IMG/VR virus record: IMGVR_UViG_3300033141_004289
Span: 1-64,000 of that record
Direction: 5' to 3' (one strand)
DNA length: 64,000 nt
Source of the DNA: a virus
Shown: one piece after another, positions 54,590 to 63,536 of the stretch
Numbering within the stretch: position 1 is the stretch's first letter
Layout of the letters: the number at the start of each line of letters is the position of its first letter
Translations under genes and position numbers: made by a program
The notes under the pieces: model-generated
The model's input: only the letters and a program-made list of their open reading frames with translations
Databases searched by the model: none
Told to the model about the DNA's origin: nothing

Positions 54590-56262
54590 TGTCGGAAGTA
54601 GAAAACCTTATTCAAGAACAGGCGACAACAAATTTAAATTTGGCTTTATTGCTAGATACTAAGGCCACATTTGACGATATTTTATTAGAGAATATGATAT
54701 CTAATGAATTATTAGATACTAATTCAAATGCTATTGTCTCATTAGATAAAACATTAAAATCTGAAATTACAAATCTTAGTTCTACTATTGCTAGTTTTAA
54801 ATTAGATGAACCAGAAGAATTTAAAAGTCTTCCACTTCCAATAGAAACAAATTTTCCGCTATTACCCGCACCAGAAGGCACAGTTTTTGACCAGAGTGAA
54901 GTTGTAAATGCTTTAACAGAATTACAACCAATTGAACCTGAATTAAGAACTGTTATTAATGAAGCCGAAGATGATACTCAGATTTTATCGGATATATCTG
55001 AAACAGGTGACGATTCTGTATCTCATTTATCAGATATAAATGACGGTATTCAGGAAATTATATCCAGAGATGAAACAGAAGAGTTTGAATCTCAAAAAGG
55101 TGTAGCAGTAGATAGGCAAAAAGATAGTGAGGCCTCAGAAGGTTTATTTGAAGGAATGGGCGGAAAAGCTGCTGCATTAGCTGGTAAGGCCGGTGTTATT
55201 GGAGCAGTCGCACTTGCCACAGGTGCAATTGTAAAATCAGTTTTTGATGGATTAACAGATGATAAGGTGATTCAAGATATTACAGGTAAGGCGAGAAAAG
55301 ACCTTACTGCAAGTGAAGAATCCTTTGCAATATTATCAAATGTGGTTGAGACACTTTCATTTGGTTTATTTAGTGCTAAAGAAACATTTGAGGCAGTACA
55401 ACCTTTAGCAGAAGGATTTCAGAAGGCCACAGATGCTTTATTTGACCCAGATGAAGGGGTATTTGGGTTCTTTACTAGTTCTGTTATAAAGCTATTTGAA
55501 GGTGATATAATGGGGGCCTTAGAGGATACTGTAATTGGTATTGCTAAGTTACCTTTAAAAATATTTGAATTAGGTCAAAAAATTGGAACAGCTTTATTTG
55601 ATTTGCTGCCTACAGATATTCAAAATCAAGTATCTGATTTTATAACTCCAATTACTGACCCACTATTTAAATTCTTTTTTGAAGATATCCCAAATACATA
55701 TCAGGCAATTGCTGACACTATTAAAAGCGGTTTTGATTTTATAATGGATATTCCTAATAAAATTGAAACTATGGTAACTAATTTTACCGATTCAGTAATT
55801 GAGGGATTAACTAGTGCATTTGATTTTGTAGGTGATATCGCTTCAAAAATAGCTGATAGTGTATCAAATTTTGCTTCTGATATAATTAATGGGATTAAAG
55901 GTAAGGCAGTTGAACTAGCAAGTGACCTTCCATTTGGGATAGGTGACAAGATAGTGTCACTTTTTGACACTATTGAAGCTCCTGAGAAAAAAGAACCAGT
56001 TCAAAATAAAGGAATATTTAAACCCATTCTTTCTAAAGAAGCAGGAGAGAATATTCCAATTTCAAAATCACCATCAGTTGTTGATGCCGAACCTACAGCA
56101 AAACTATCTAAAGAGAGATTTGACCAACAACAAGTAATTGTTCAATCAACACCACCTCAACCAATTATTATTGAAAAAGAGAAGAGAGAAGAAAAGAAAA
56201 TAAGCAGAAGAACAGAGTCAAATGACATGACTTTATCAATGCTTGGAATGGGGAATTTCTAA
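54589..56262 (+). CDS. Tail tape measure / hub protein (gp29-like)
   Basis: 557 residues (T4 gp29 is 590). Acidic helical N-terminal third, a Gly/Ala-rich hydrophobic segment at about 198-217 (AAALAGKAGVIGAVALATGA) followed by more amphipathic helices (VTNFTDSVIEGL...). It sits between the putative chaperone and tube/hub genes, which fits a tape measure. TAATG overlap on both sides. Confidence 0.72.
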   Translation: MSEVENLIQEQATTNLNLALLLDTKATFDDILLENMISNELLDTNSNAIVSLDKTLKSEITNLSSTIASFKLDEPEEFKSLPLPIETNFPLLPAPEGTVFDQSEVVNALTELQPIEPELRTVINEAEDDTQILSDISETGDDSVSHLSDINDGIQEIISRDETEEFESQKGVAVDRQKDSEASEGLFEGMGGKAAALAGKAGVIGAVALATGAIVKSVFDGLTDDKVIQDITGKARKDLTASEESFAILSNVVETLSFGLFSAKETFEAVQPLAEGFQKATDALFDPDEGVFGFFTSSVIKLFEGDIMGALEDTVIGIAKLPLKIFELGQKIGTALFDLLPTDIQNQVSDFITPITDPLFKFFFEDIPNTYQAIADTIKSGFDFIMDIPNKIETMVTNFTDSVIEGLTSAFDFVGDIASKIADSVSNFASDIINGIKGKAVELASDLPFGIGDKIVSLFDTIEAPEKKEPVQNKGIFKPILSKEAGENIPISKSPSVVDAEPTAKLSKERFDQQQVIVQSTPPQPIIIEKEKREEKKISRRTESNDMTLSMLGMGNF

Positions 56263-56894
56263 TGTCTGATTATAGAGACTTTTTAAGTAATAAAAAATAT
56301 CAAGTTGTAATTGCCGGATTATCTGGTGGGCCAGTAGTGGCAGTTATGCAAAACGATTTATCTATAGCTGGTGGAAATGATTTCACAACTGCTGGAGAAG
56401 TGTTAAGAGATGTTCCAATTGCTGGTGCCGCTTTAACTGTAAAGGATAAGGCAGCGAGTTTAGTAAAAATTGCTGGACGATCTGTTACCTCTCAATTTGA
56501 AACTCGATTGGCTTGGAGTAATAGTTTAAAACCAAATTTTACTATTGAGATGACCTTTTACCAAGATGATGCAAATGCTAATGATTCCATACTATCTCAA
56601 TATAAAAGAATAAAAAGTGCTGTACTCCCAACAGCTCAAGGTAAATTTTATAAAGCACCACTAGGTTACAAAATTGGTAACTTAAAGGGTCAATCTTTGA
56701 GGCCAAGTGGAACACTTAGTATTCAAATTGGTGAATGGTTTAGAGCAACAAATGTAGTTATGGTTTCAGAAAATTTTACCTTCTCTAAAGAAGTAAATAT
56801 TAATGGTCAACCTTTATTTGCTACTGGTTCAATTACTTTAGAACCATTTAAAGCAGTAACCTACAAAGAATACCAAGATTATTTTATTGATTAG
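56262..56894 (+). CDS. Tube-fold baseplate protein (gp48/gp54-like)
   Basis: 210 residues. Strand-rich throughout: YQVVIAGLSGGPVVAV, NFTIEMTFYQDD, TLSIQIGEWFRATNVV, TGSITLEPFKAV. Consistent with the tube/TTP fold used in baseplate cap proteins. Overlaps the upstream stop. Which T4 gene it matches is unresolved. Confidence 0.6.
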   Translation: MSDYRDFLSNKKYQVVIAGLSGGPVVAVMQNDLSIAGGNDFTTAGEVLRDVPIAGAALTVKDKAASLVKIAGRSVTSQFETRLAWSNSLKPNFTIEMTFYQDDANANDSILSQYKRIKSAVLPTAQGKFYKAPLGYKIGNLKGQSLRPSGTLSIQIGEWFRATNVVMVSENFTFSKEVNINGQPLFATGSITLEPFKAVTYKEYQDYFID

Positions 56895-56902
56895 GATTTT
56901 AT

Positions 56903-57280
56903 ATGACCAAAGAAGCAGAAGCTAAAGCATTTTTTATAAATTTAGACCTTGAATCACCTGAGAGATTCGATATGTCTCGTTTTATGCTTTATGACGAAGA
57001 TGTTTTTGAACCAATCACTTCTCATGTTCTTGAAACAATTAAGGGATTAGAGGCCGGTGGCCAATATGTTGTAACAGGAGAAGATTATAGACCTGATTCT
57101 GTTAGTGATAAAATCTATGGAACAACAGAATATTGGTGGATTTTATTAATATATAATGAAAAACTTTCATTTAATGATTTACAGCATGGGGATGAAATCC
57201 GATTCCCTTCAATTCAGGCATTAGAAGATTTATATTTTAGTTTAAAAGTACAGCAAAATAATGTTGATAGGGAAGATTAA
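56903..57280 (+). CDS. Baseplate wedge protein (gp53-like, LysM-like)
   Basis: 125 residues. Central YRPDSVSDKIYGTTEYWWIL then FNDLQHGDEIRFPS is a LysM-like module as in T4 gp53. Two hydrophobic strands and a C-terminal helix. Wedge subunit that joins neighbouring wedges. Overlaps the hub gene by 1 base. Confidence 0.77.
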   Translation: MTKEAEAKAFFINLDLESPERFDMSRFMLYDEDVFEPITSHVLETIKGLEAGGQYVVTGEDYRPDSVSDKIYGTTEYWWILLIYNEKLSFNDLQHGDEIRFPSIQALEDLYFSLKVQQNNVDRED

Positions 57281-58410
57281 TGAGTTTCGGAGTTGATGGA
57301 CAATACATTTTATCAATTAGTTTAAATGGAAATTCTGACTTTATTGAACCAGAGGATTTGGAAGAACTAACTATTTACGAATATGCTGGAAATATATTAC
57401 CTACATTTGAATTAAATTTTAGATCAAATGACGAAACATTATTAAAATCTTTAAATGAGGGTAACTCTATTAATGTTCAAACTGGTAAATCAACCAGTGA
57501 GTCAATTGATATATCTCTTTATCCAAATACTTTAAAGACCGTTAAAGATGGCCCTGATATGCGATATTATGAGGTGAAAGGTTTTGCTGCTTCAATTAGT
57601 TATATCACAAACCATAATTTACAAATAACAGATGAAAAATCTGGTATTGAAGTAGCTATAGAATTAGGAAATGACAATTTTTCTAAAGTGGAATCTAATG
57701 TTTTTAAATCAAGTGATAAGCAAAAATGGATTCAGCCAAATATTACAGATAAACAATTTATGAACCAAGTTATTTTACATAGTGACCTTGGCACATCATT
57801 TCCAGTTTATGGGATTACCTCAGATGGAATATTTATTGTAAAAGATTTATTAAAAGCTCTTAGCTCAGGGTTTGATTGGAGATTAACTAAAAATCCGTTA
57901 AAGCCAAATGATATATCATATGATTCAGATGTAACTATTGACTCTAAATCTGGATTTATAAATAGTTGGATTGGCTACGGTAAAGAATTAAAAGTTATTA
58001 ATTCAATAGATGGAAAGGTTGAAAGCGTTTTTGAAGACCCAGAAGTAATTATGTCAATGTCTAAAGAATTGGATAAATCAAGTGACATAGAAAGAAGATT
58101 TGGTGGGACTAGAAATATTAATGATAATGTTCATGCTAAATTTTGGGAAAGCCATAACCATAATTTACAATCTTTGGCAAATTTATCAAAAATTGATAAC
58201 ACCCTCAGTTTTACAGATCAATTTCATTATGTGAAGCCATTAGATGTTGTAATGTTTACGGAAGAATCAAATTCTAATACAATTCAAGCAGGCGAAGAAC
58301 AATCTGGATTATACATTGTTTCAGGTGTTGTTAGAACATTTCAAATGAAAAGAACTAGTACAGTATTAATATTAAATAGAGAAGCATTTAATCAGGTGAA
58401 AAATACATAA
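57280..58410 (+). CDS. Baseplate hub protein (gp27/VgrG-N-like)
   Basis: 376 residues. Beta-rich N-terminus (ILPTFELNFRSNDETLL), KWIQPNITDKQFMNQVILHS near 146, and a C-terminal VVMFTEESNSNTIQAG. This is the gpD/gp27 architecture that makes the trimeric hub holding the spike. Followed by the spike gene with a 1-base overlap. Confidence 0.78.
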   Translation: MSFGVDGQYILSISLNGNSDFIEPEDLEELTIYEYAGNILPTFELNFRSNDETLLKSLNEGNSINVQTGKSTSESIDISLYPNTLKTVKDGPDMRYYEVKGFAASISYITNHNLQITDEKSGIEVAIELGNDNFSKVESNVFKSSDKQKWIQPNITDKQFMNQVILHSDLGTSFPVYGITSDGIFIVKDLLKALSSGFDWRLTKNPLKPNDISYDSDVTIDSKSGFINSWIGYGKELKVINSIDGKVESVFEDPEVIMSMSKELDKSSDIERRFGGTRNINDNVHAKFWESHNHNLQSLANLSKIDNTLSFTDQFHYVKPLDVVMFTEESNSNTIQAGEEQSGLYIVSGVVRTFQMKRTSTVLILNREAFNQVKNT

Positions 58411-59180
58411 TGTTAATTAGATTATCAGAACATATGGTGCCAGTTAAGGGTTTAAGCAAACCGCTTAAAGGTATTGTAGTAGATAATGAAGACCCAAAAA
58501 AATTAGGTAGAGTTAAATGTACTATTGCTGGAATCATGGAAGCAGATAAAGAAAAACTTCCTTGGATCACATCTCCATATAGTCCATCTAAATTTGATGT
58601 ACCCGAAATAAACGAAGAATTAATAATTGAATTTCCGTATGGTAATGTCTATAATCCGTTTTTCACAGGATATTGGCACAATGAAGCAAACCACGATACA
58701 CTTTTTGACACTGATTACCCTAATAGTTTTGGCATTTCTAAGCAAGGCTTCATCCTAAAATATAATAAAACATTAAAAAAAGGTGAGTTTATTCATCCAT
58801 CTGGAACCACAGCTACTTTATTAGAAGACGGCACTCTCCAAATAAATATTGCTAAAGACCTTGCTCTAGTAATATCGGGAAAAGTTACCCAGTCTGTTAC
58901 AGGAGATATTGAATTTTCATCAGACGGTAATTTAAAATTAATTGGTAAAGGTGGTGTTGAAGTCACTAGTGATGGAAGTGCTAAGTTTGCTGGAAAAGGT
59001 AGCACAGAAGTTGGTGATGGTGGAAGTAGTACAGAAGTTAAAGGAACCAGTATTTTATTAGCTGGTGGTGGACTTGGTGTAGCACTACTTACATCGCAAA
59101 CAATAGCTGTCGGGAATCTCGGTGCTCCTGTAGTGGGGAACATAATAGAAGGAAGCAGTAAGGTGTTTGCACCTAAATAA
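58410..59180 (+). CDS. Baseplate spike protein (gp5-like without lysozyme)
   Basis: 256 residues. N-terminal OB fold (KGIVVDNEDPKKLGRVKCTI, residues 19-38; LPWITSPYSPSKFDVPEINEE split around 55-75) followed by a triple-stranded beta-helix with Gly-rich repeats from about 165 (GDIEFSSDGNLKLIGKGGVE). T4 gp5 has a lysozyme domain between these; here it is absent, so wall digestion must come from another protein. Overlaps the hub gene. Confidence 0.85.
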   Translation: MLIRLSEHMVPVKGLSKPLKGIVVDNEDPKKLGRVKCTIAGIMEADKEKLPWITSPYSPSKFDVPEINEELIIEFPYGNVYNPFFTGYWHNEANHDTLFDTDYPNSFGISKQGFILKYNKTLKKGEFIHPSGTTATLLEDGTLQINIAKDLALVISGKVTQSVTGDIEFSSDGNLKLIGKGGVEVTSDGSAKFAGKGSTEVGDGGSSTEVKGTSILLAGGGLGVALLTSQTIAVGNLGAPVVGNIIEGSSKVFAPK

Positions 59181-59190
59181 AGGATATTTT

Positions 59191-59421
59191 ATGCAGCATT
59201 ATCAGTGTAAATGTGGAAAAACGAAAGCAAGTGGTTCTATGCCACCTTATAAATGTGACTGGTGTGAAGATTGTAATTCTAGTATTGCATTAGGGCCTAA
59301 AGCACATAGAGATAGAATCCCTCATAAATACATTGAAACTAAAGTTAAAATAGATGGCGGGTATGGCGTACTTACTAAGTGCGAATATTGTTTAATAACT
59401 AAGGATAAATTAGAAGGATAG
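59191..59421 (+). CDS. Small zinc-binding protein
   Basis: 76 residues from ATG 59191 (AAAGGAT leader; a TTG at 59167 is disfavoured). CKCG, CDWCEDC and CEYC give six or seven cysteines for two metal sites. Located between spike and a wedge/fibre gene; perhaps the spike tip or a structural zinc protein. Confidence 0.65.
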   Translation: MQHYQCKCGKTKASGSMPPYKCDWCEDCNSSIALGPKAHRDRIPHKYIETKVKIDGGYGVLTKCEYCLITKDKLEG

Positions 59422-59423
59422 TA

Positions 59424-60929
59424 ATGGCCTTAATTTTTACTGACAACCAGATTAAATCATTAACAAAGGACACACTAGACCTTCCTTTAATTATTGATAA
59501 TCCAAGTGAGGGAACTGGTTTAATCCAACAACAAGCAGCTATTCAAGTAGCTAAAGATGAAATTTATATTGTTGACCAACAGAATAAGGTTTTTAGCAAT
59601 CATTGGATTGATGTTATATCCAAATACCATACCGAACTTGAAAGGCTAAATAAGACAGTTAAATCACTTTATAGCGAGGTTATTTTAGACGATGGGGCAA
59701 GAGGCTTACCAGATCATTATACCCCTACATGGCCTAATCTTGTTCCAATAGTTGTTGATCAAAATAATGGATCACCAACTTCTGTTAGTGGAGTACAATC
59801 TGAAACTGAAAGAATTGCTACACTTGAGTCCTCAATTGACAAGTTAATCAATGGATTTACAGGAACTGGTTCAGTTGATGATGTATTAGATGACCCATAC
59901 ACCATTGGTGACGGTTTTTTATCTACATCAGCTACTTTAACTTCTGGTGATTTAGTTATTGTAGATAGTGGTGGCTCATCAATGTTGGTATTAATTGGAG
60001 CAGCTGGTGGTTTTTGTACTCCAACTGCTACCCCCGATACAGAGGCCCAATGTACTATTGAAGGTGGTGCATGGACTAGTACAACTTCTATTATTATACT
60101 CTCAACGGATAAAAATTTTGGTGCTGGTGCTAGAATTAGAAACTTTCATAGTGGATTTACAAATAGTGAGAGAGGTCATCAAGGTGCGCCCAATTATGCC
60201 TTTGATGTTATGGTTTATTTTGAGGGTGAAATCACCACTAATACTACTGGTTGGAAGATTAATTTAAACGATCAAAAAACAAGTTTAGAAAATAATGACG
60301 ATATTGCGCCAAGAAATGCTTCAAATATACTCGAGTTAGCTGAACTAAATGTAGTAATCCCAGATATTACAATTTGGGAAGGGATTGTAATTGTTGACCC
60401 AAATGGAAAATTCACTGATGCATCTTTAGTTTTATATATTTCAGATAATGTTGTAACTAGGAATTTTACTGTTCCATTAAGAATTGGTGAAATAAATATT
60501 AATTTAGGAAGTGTTGTTCAAGCTGGTGACGGTAGTGTAGTTGAGTCTGGTGTTTATGGGGATTTATGGAAATTTGTTTTAATTAGAATTTCTAAATCAG
60601 GTGGTTCATTAACTGGTTATTATGGAATGGATTTAGGGATAATTCATTTTGATACAAAAATTGCTAATGCAAATAGTCAATTAGAGCAATATGAGAATAC
60701 TTTTGCAATCACACTAATTATAGAAGATACTATAGTTGGTCAAATATCTTTCGAGGTAGAATCAGTAGTTGATTTTTCAATAGGTCAAACTGTTAAAGTT
60801 ATGGATAACGAATCAGTGGTTTATACTCGTATTATTAATAACATTCTCGGTTCTGATATAATTTTAGATAGTGGCATACCCTCAATATTAACTACTGGAA
60901 ACCAAGCTAGAATTGTGAGGCAGAAATAA
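59424..60929 (+). CDS. Baseplate/fibre-associated structural protein
   Basis: 501 residues. Helical N-terminus (residues 1-90), then beta-rich domains. Contains GFCTPTATPDTEAQC followed by GGAW (residues about 195-216), a C-x10-C-x(n)-GG-x-W motif that recurs in phage fibre-type structural proteins. Located between spike and gp25; likely a baseplate component or short fibre connector. Confidence 0.65.
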   Translation: MALIFTDNQIKSLTKDTLDLPLIIDNPSEGTGLIQQQAAIQVAKDEIYIVDQQNKVFSNHWIDVISKYHTELERLNKTVKSLYSEVILDDGARGLPDHYTPTWPNLVPIVVDQNNGSPTSVSGVQSETERIATLESSIDKLINGFTGTGSVDDVLDDPYTIGDGFLSTSATLTSGDLVIVDSGGSSMLVLIGAAGGFCTPTATPDTEAQCTIEGGAWTSTTSIIILSTDKNFGAGARIRNFHSGFTNSERGHQGAPNYAFDVMVYFEGEITTNTTGWKINLNDQKTSLENNDDIAPRNASNILELAELNVVIPDITIWEGIVIVDPNGKFTDASLVLYISDNVVTRNFTVPLRIGEININLGSVVQAGDGSVVESGVYGDLWKFVLIRISKSGGSLTGYYGMDLGIIHFDTKIANANSQLEQYENTFAITLIIEDTIVGQISFEVESVVDFSIGQTVKVMDNESVVYTRIINNILGSDIILDSGIPSILTTGNQARIVRQK

Positions 60930-61297
60930 TGTTCTATAAAGATGTAAATTCAATTACCTCTACAAACAGACCAGATGTAACAGATGTTGATGCTATCACT
61001 CAGGCCCTATTGAATTTAATTAGAACAAGAAAAGGTGAAAGACCATTTAATAATGATTTTGGATTAGATATTGAAGATAGATTATTTGATTTAATGGATG
61101 ATGGTACAAAATTAGAAATACTAACTGAAATTTTTGATGCAGTTAGTAGATATGAGCCAAGAGTTGAATTAAGTAGATCAAGAAGTGATATAGAATTTGA
61201 TGAAGAAAATAATAAAATTGAGATTACATTAGTTTTCTCAATACTTGGTTTTGAAGATGATAAATTATTCGAAGTAACTACTAGCCTTGAGAGATAA
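60929..61297 (+). CDS. Baseplate wedge protein (gp25-like)
   Basis: 122 residues. NLIRTRKGERPFNNDFGLDI (residues 30-49) and a YEPRVELSRS segment near 84 are the classic gp25/GPW signature. Initiates sheath polymerisation on the wedge. TAATG overlap upstream; two bases to gp6. Confidence 0.93.
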   Translation: MFYKDVNSITSTNRPDVTDVDAITQALLNLIRTRKGERPFNNDFGLDIEDRLFDLMDDGTKLEILTEIFDAVSRYEPRVELSRSRSDIEFDEENNKIEITLVFSILGFEDDKLFEVTTSLER

Positions 61298-61299
61298 TA

Positions 61300-63528
61300 A
61301 TGGGTGAATTCATAATTGACGTAAATTCAGTAAATAATGTAGCAATTAGAAGTGATCTTGAAGCCTTTATTGCTTCCAGACCAGATGCCGATAAATGGAG
61401 TCAATTTTTCCAATCTTCAAGTGGTCAAATAACAGTTGATTTAATTGCAGCATTTACAGCTTTTTTAAAATATGACAGCATCTCGTCACGAAGAGAAAAC
61501 TATCTTCCTTATGCTCAAACTCGTGGAGGTATAGTAGCTGGTGCACAGCAATTAGGTTATTCCGTAAATCGAGGTAGAAATGCAATTATTGAAATCACTT
61601 TTACTCCTCTTAATTCTGGTGTGTATCCTCAGTGGTATGTATTAGGTTCAGTAAATGGATATGGACTTGTATTATTAGATGAAACTGTTTATAACGCTGG
61701 TGTTTCTGTAACTGTTTCGTGTGTAGTAGGGGATATTTTAGACCAGACTATTCAAGCAACAACAGATAGTAGTGCAACTTTTAGATTTACAGAAAAAAGA
61801 GTTTCAGAAGATGTTCGTATTTATATTGGCGCCACACTAGTTAGTCACTCCTCAGATATACTTGATCTACTAATTGATAAATTTTTTATTCAAAGCAATG
61901 CTGTTGGTTCAGTTGATGCTAAATTTTTAAATCAGTCATCAGCTTCTTTAAGATATAATAATGGCGATAATATTAAACTTGAATGGATTGAATTAAAGGA
62001 TATTTCATTTACTGAAAGCTCTGTTTTATTAGATGAAACAGAAGGAACTTTAACTGCAATTACCATAACAGATTTATTTCAATCCTTTGAAACAAATGAA
62101 AGTGTTAAAGTTAATGCCCCATTACAAAATGAAACAAAATTTACTATTCGTGGTAGAAATGATTATAGCAAAATATTGCTTTTAGCTGACCCTGACTTTA
62201 TTGCTGCTGGTGGAAGAGATACTGCAATTGCTGCTATAGTCGAAATTTTTGCAATTAGAAATGATTTATCTATTTTAACAGCAGTTGAAAAACAAGCATT
62301 GCTAGATTCTATTTTTGCTAATAGGCCATTTGGTGTTCAGCCACCAATTATTATTGACCCCATTATGAATTTTTTAGAAGTTGCGGTTAATTTATATTTA
62401 GAATCTGGTGTTGTTGGTGACCCAAATGCAGAAGTTAGAGCAATTTTAGAAACTTATGAAAAGAAGTTATCTACACCAGAAGAAATTCAAACAATAGATT
62501 TTATAGAAATTGAAAAATTAATGACTGCTTCTGATCTAATTAGAATATCTAGAATTGTTGTTAAATATAGTACATGGATTGGAAGTAGTGTTTATAGAAG
62601 AGGCCTCCATGTTGAACCAACTGTACCAAATACCTTTATTTATGAAGCACTTGGATTTGTAAGATATTCTGGTTCTGTAGAACCAATATGGCCTGATCCA
62701 ATTCCATTAGTTTTACCTTTAGTTGGTTTTGAATACGGCCAACAGGTTACAGATAATGAATTAATTTGGGAATCCATTCAAGAAGCTCCTACACTTGACC
62801 CATGGGAAGCTGATAAAGTTTATCGTGTCGGTGATGAAGTTAGACATACTGGATTTGTTGGTAATGACCCAGAAGCATCTTTTAGACTAGTACGGGTTTT
62901 ACATAGGTCTGGTGAATCAACAATAGCTCTAGGTGCTTCAAAAATAGATCAAACTGTAACTTATACAGCAGATGTTCTTGGAGCAATTGGAAATGGAATC
63001 TCATTAGTTTTTGATGGGATTGATGATTTAGATACCGTAACAGGTGCTTGGAATTTATCCAACCCCGCAAATACAGTATCCTTTGCTGGTCAATTAGGAA
63101 CCTTTGTTCCAACAATTATTACAGTGACTTTAGAAGGTGGGTTAGATGCCTATGATGCCGAACCAGTATGGCCTATCCCTGCAAGTCTTTTAGGGCCAGA
63201 TGAGAGATCATTTGTTGATGATAATCAAATATTATGGTTAATGATTGAAAAGAGTGGAACACCTTCTGCTTGGAGTAGTAATACACTTTATGAAAATGGT
63301 GATACAGTTATTCCAACTATTGTAGATTCAGGCCAAGTTAATATTATGTTTCAGATGGTTGCTTTTATCGGAAAATCGGGCAACAGTGGGCCAATTTTTC
63401 CAATATCATTCGGTGAGACAGTAATTGATGGTCATGTTGAATGGGTTACAAGGACAAAAACCGATAGTCCTGAAAGTCCTTTATCGAATGAATATTATTT
63501 AATTAGTGAAGACATAACAGTAAGTTAG
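61300..63528 (+). CDS. Baseplate wedge protein (gp6/baseplate J-like) with C-terminal repeats
   Basis: 742 residues. Residues about 1-470 follow gp6/baseplate J: DLEAFIASRPDADKWSQFFQ near the start, an RENYLPYAQTRGGIVAGAQQ block near 65 and an IEKLMTASDLIRISRIVVKY region near 400. From about 475, three copies of a G-x3-P-x-[WF]-P...G...D-x4-W motif alternate with two W-x4-Y-x2-GD-x-V modules, features of fibre and carbohydrate-binding proteins. The extension is longer than a plain gp6. Confidence 0.85.
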   Translation: MGEFIIDVNSVNNVAIRSDLEAFIASRPDADKWSQFFQSSSGQITVDLIAAFTAFLKYDSISSRRENYLPYAQTRGGIVAGAQQLGYSVNRGRNAIIEITFTPLNSGVYPQWYVLGSVNGYGLVLLDETVYNAGVSVTVSCVVGDILDQTIQATTDSSATFRFTEKRVSEDVRIYIGATLVSHSSDILDLLIDKFFIQSNAVGSVDAKFLNQSSASLRYNNGDNIKLEWIELKDISFTESSVLLDETEGTLTAITITDLFQSFETNESVKVNAPLQNETKFTIRGRNDYSKILLLADPDFIAAGGRDTAIAAIVEIFAIRNDLSILTAVEKQALLDSIFANRPFGVQPPIIIDPIMNFLEVAVNLYLESGVVGDPNAEVRAILETYEKKLSTPEEIQTIDFIEIEKLMTASDLIRISRIVVKYSTWIGSSVYRRGLHVEPTVPNTFIYEALGFVRYSGSVEPIWPDPIPLVLPLVGFEYGQQVTDNELIWESIQEAPTLDPWEADKVYRVGDEVRHTGFVGNDPEASFRLVRVLHRSGESTIALGASKIDQTVTYTADVLGAIGNGISLVFDGIDDLDTVTGAWNLSNPANTVSFAGQLGTFVPTIITVTLEGGLDAYDAEPVWPIPASLLGPDERSFVDDNQILWLMIEKSGTPSAWSSNTLYENGDTVIPTIVDSGQVNIMFQMVAFIGKSGNSGPIFPISFGETVIDGHVEWVTRTKTDSPESPLSNEYYLISEDITVS

Positions 63529-63536
63529 GAAATTTA

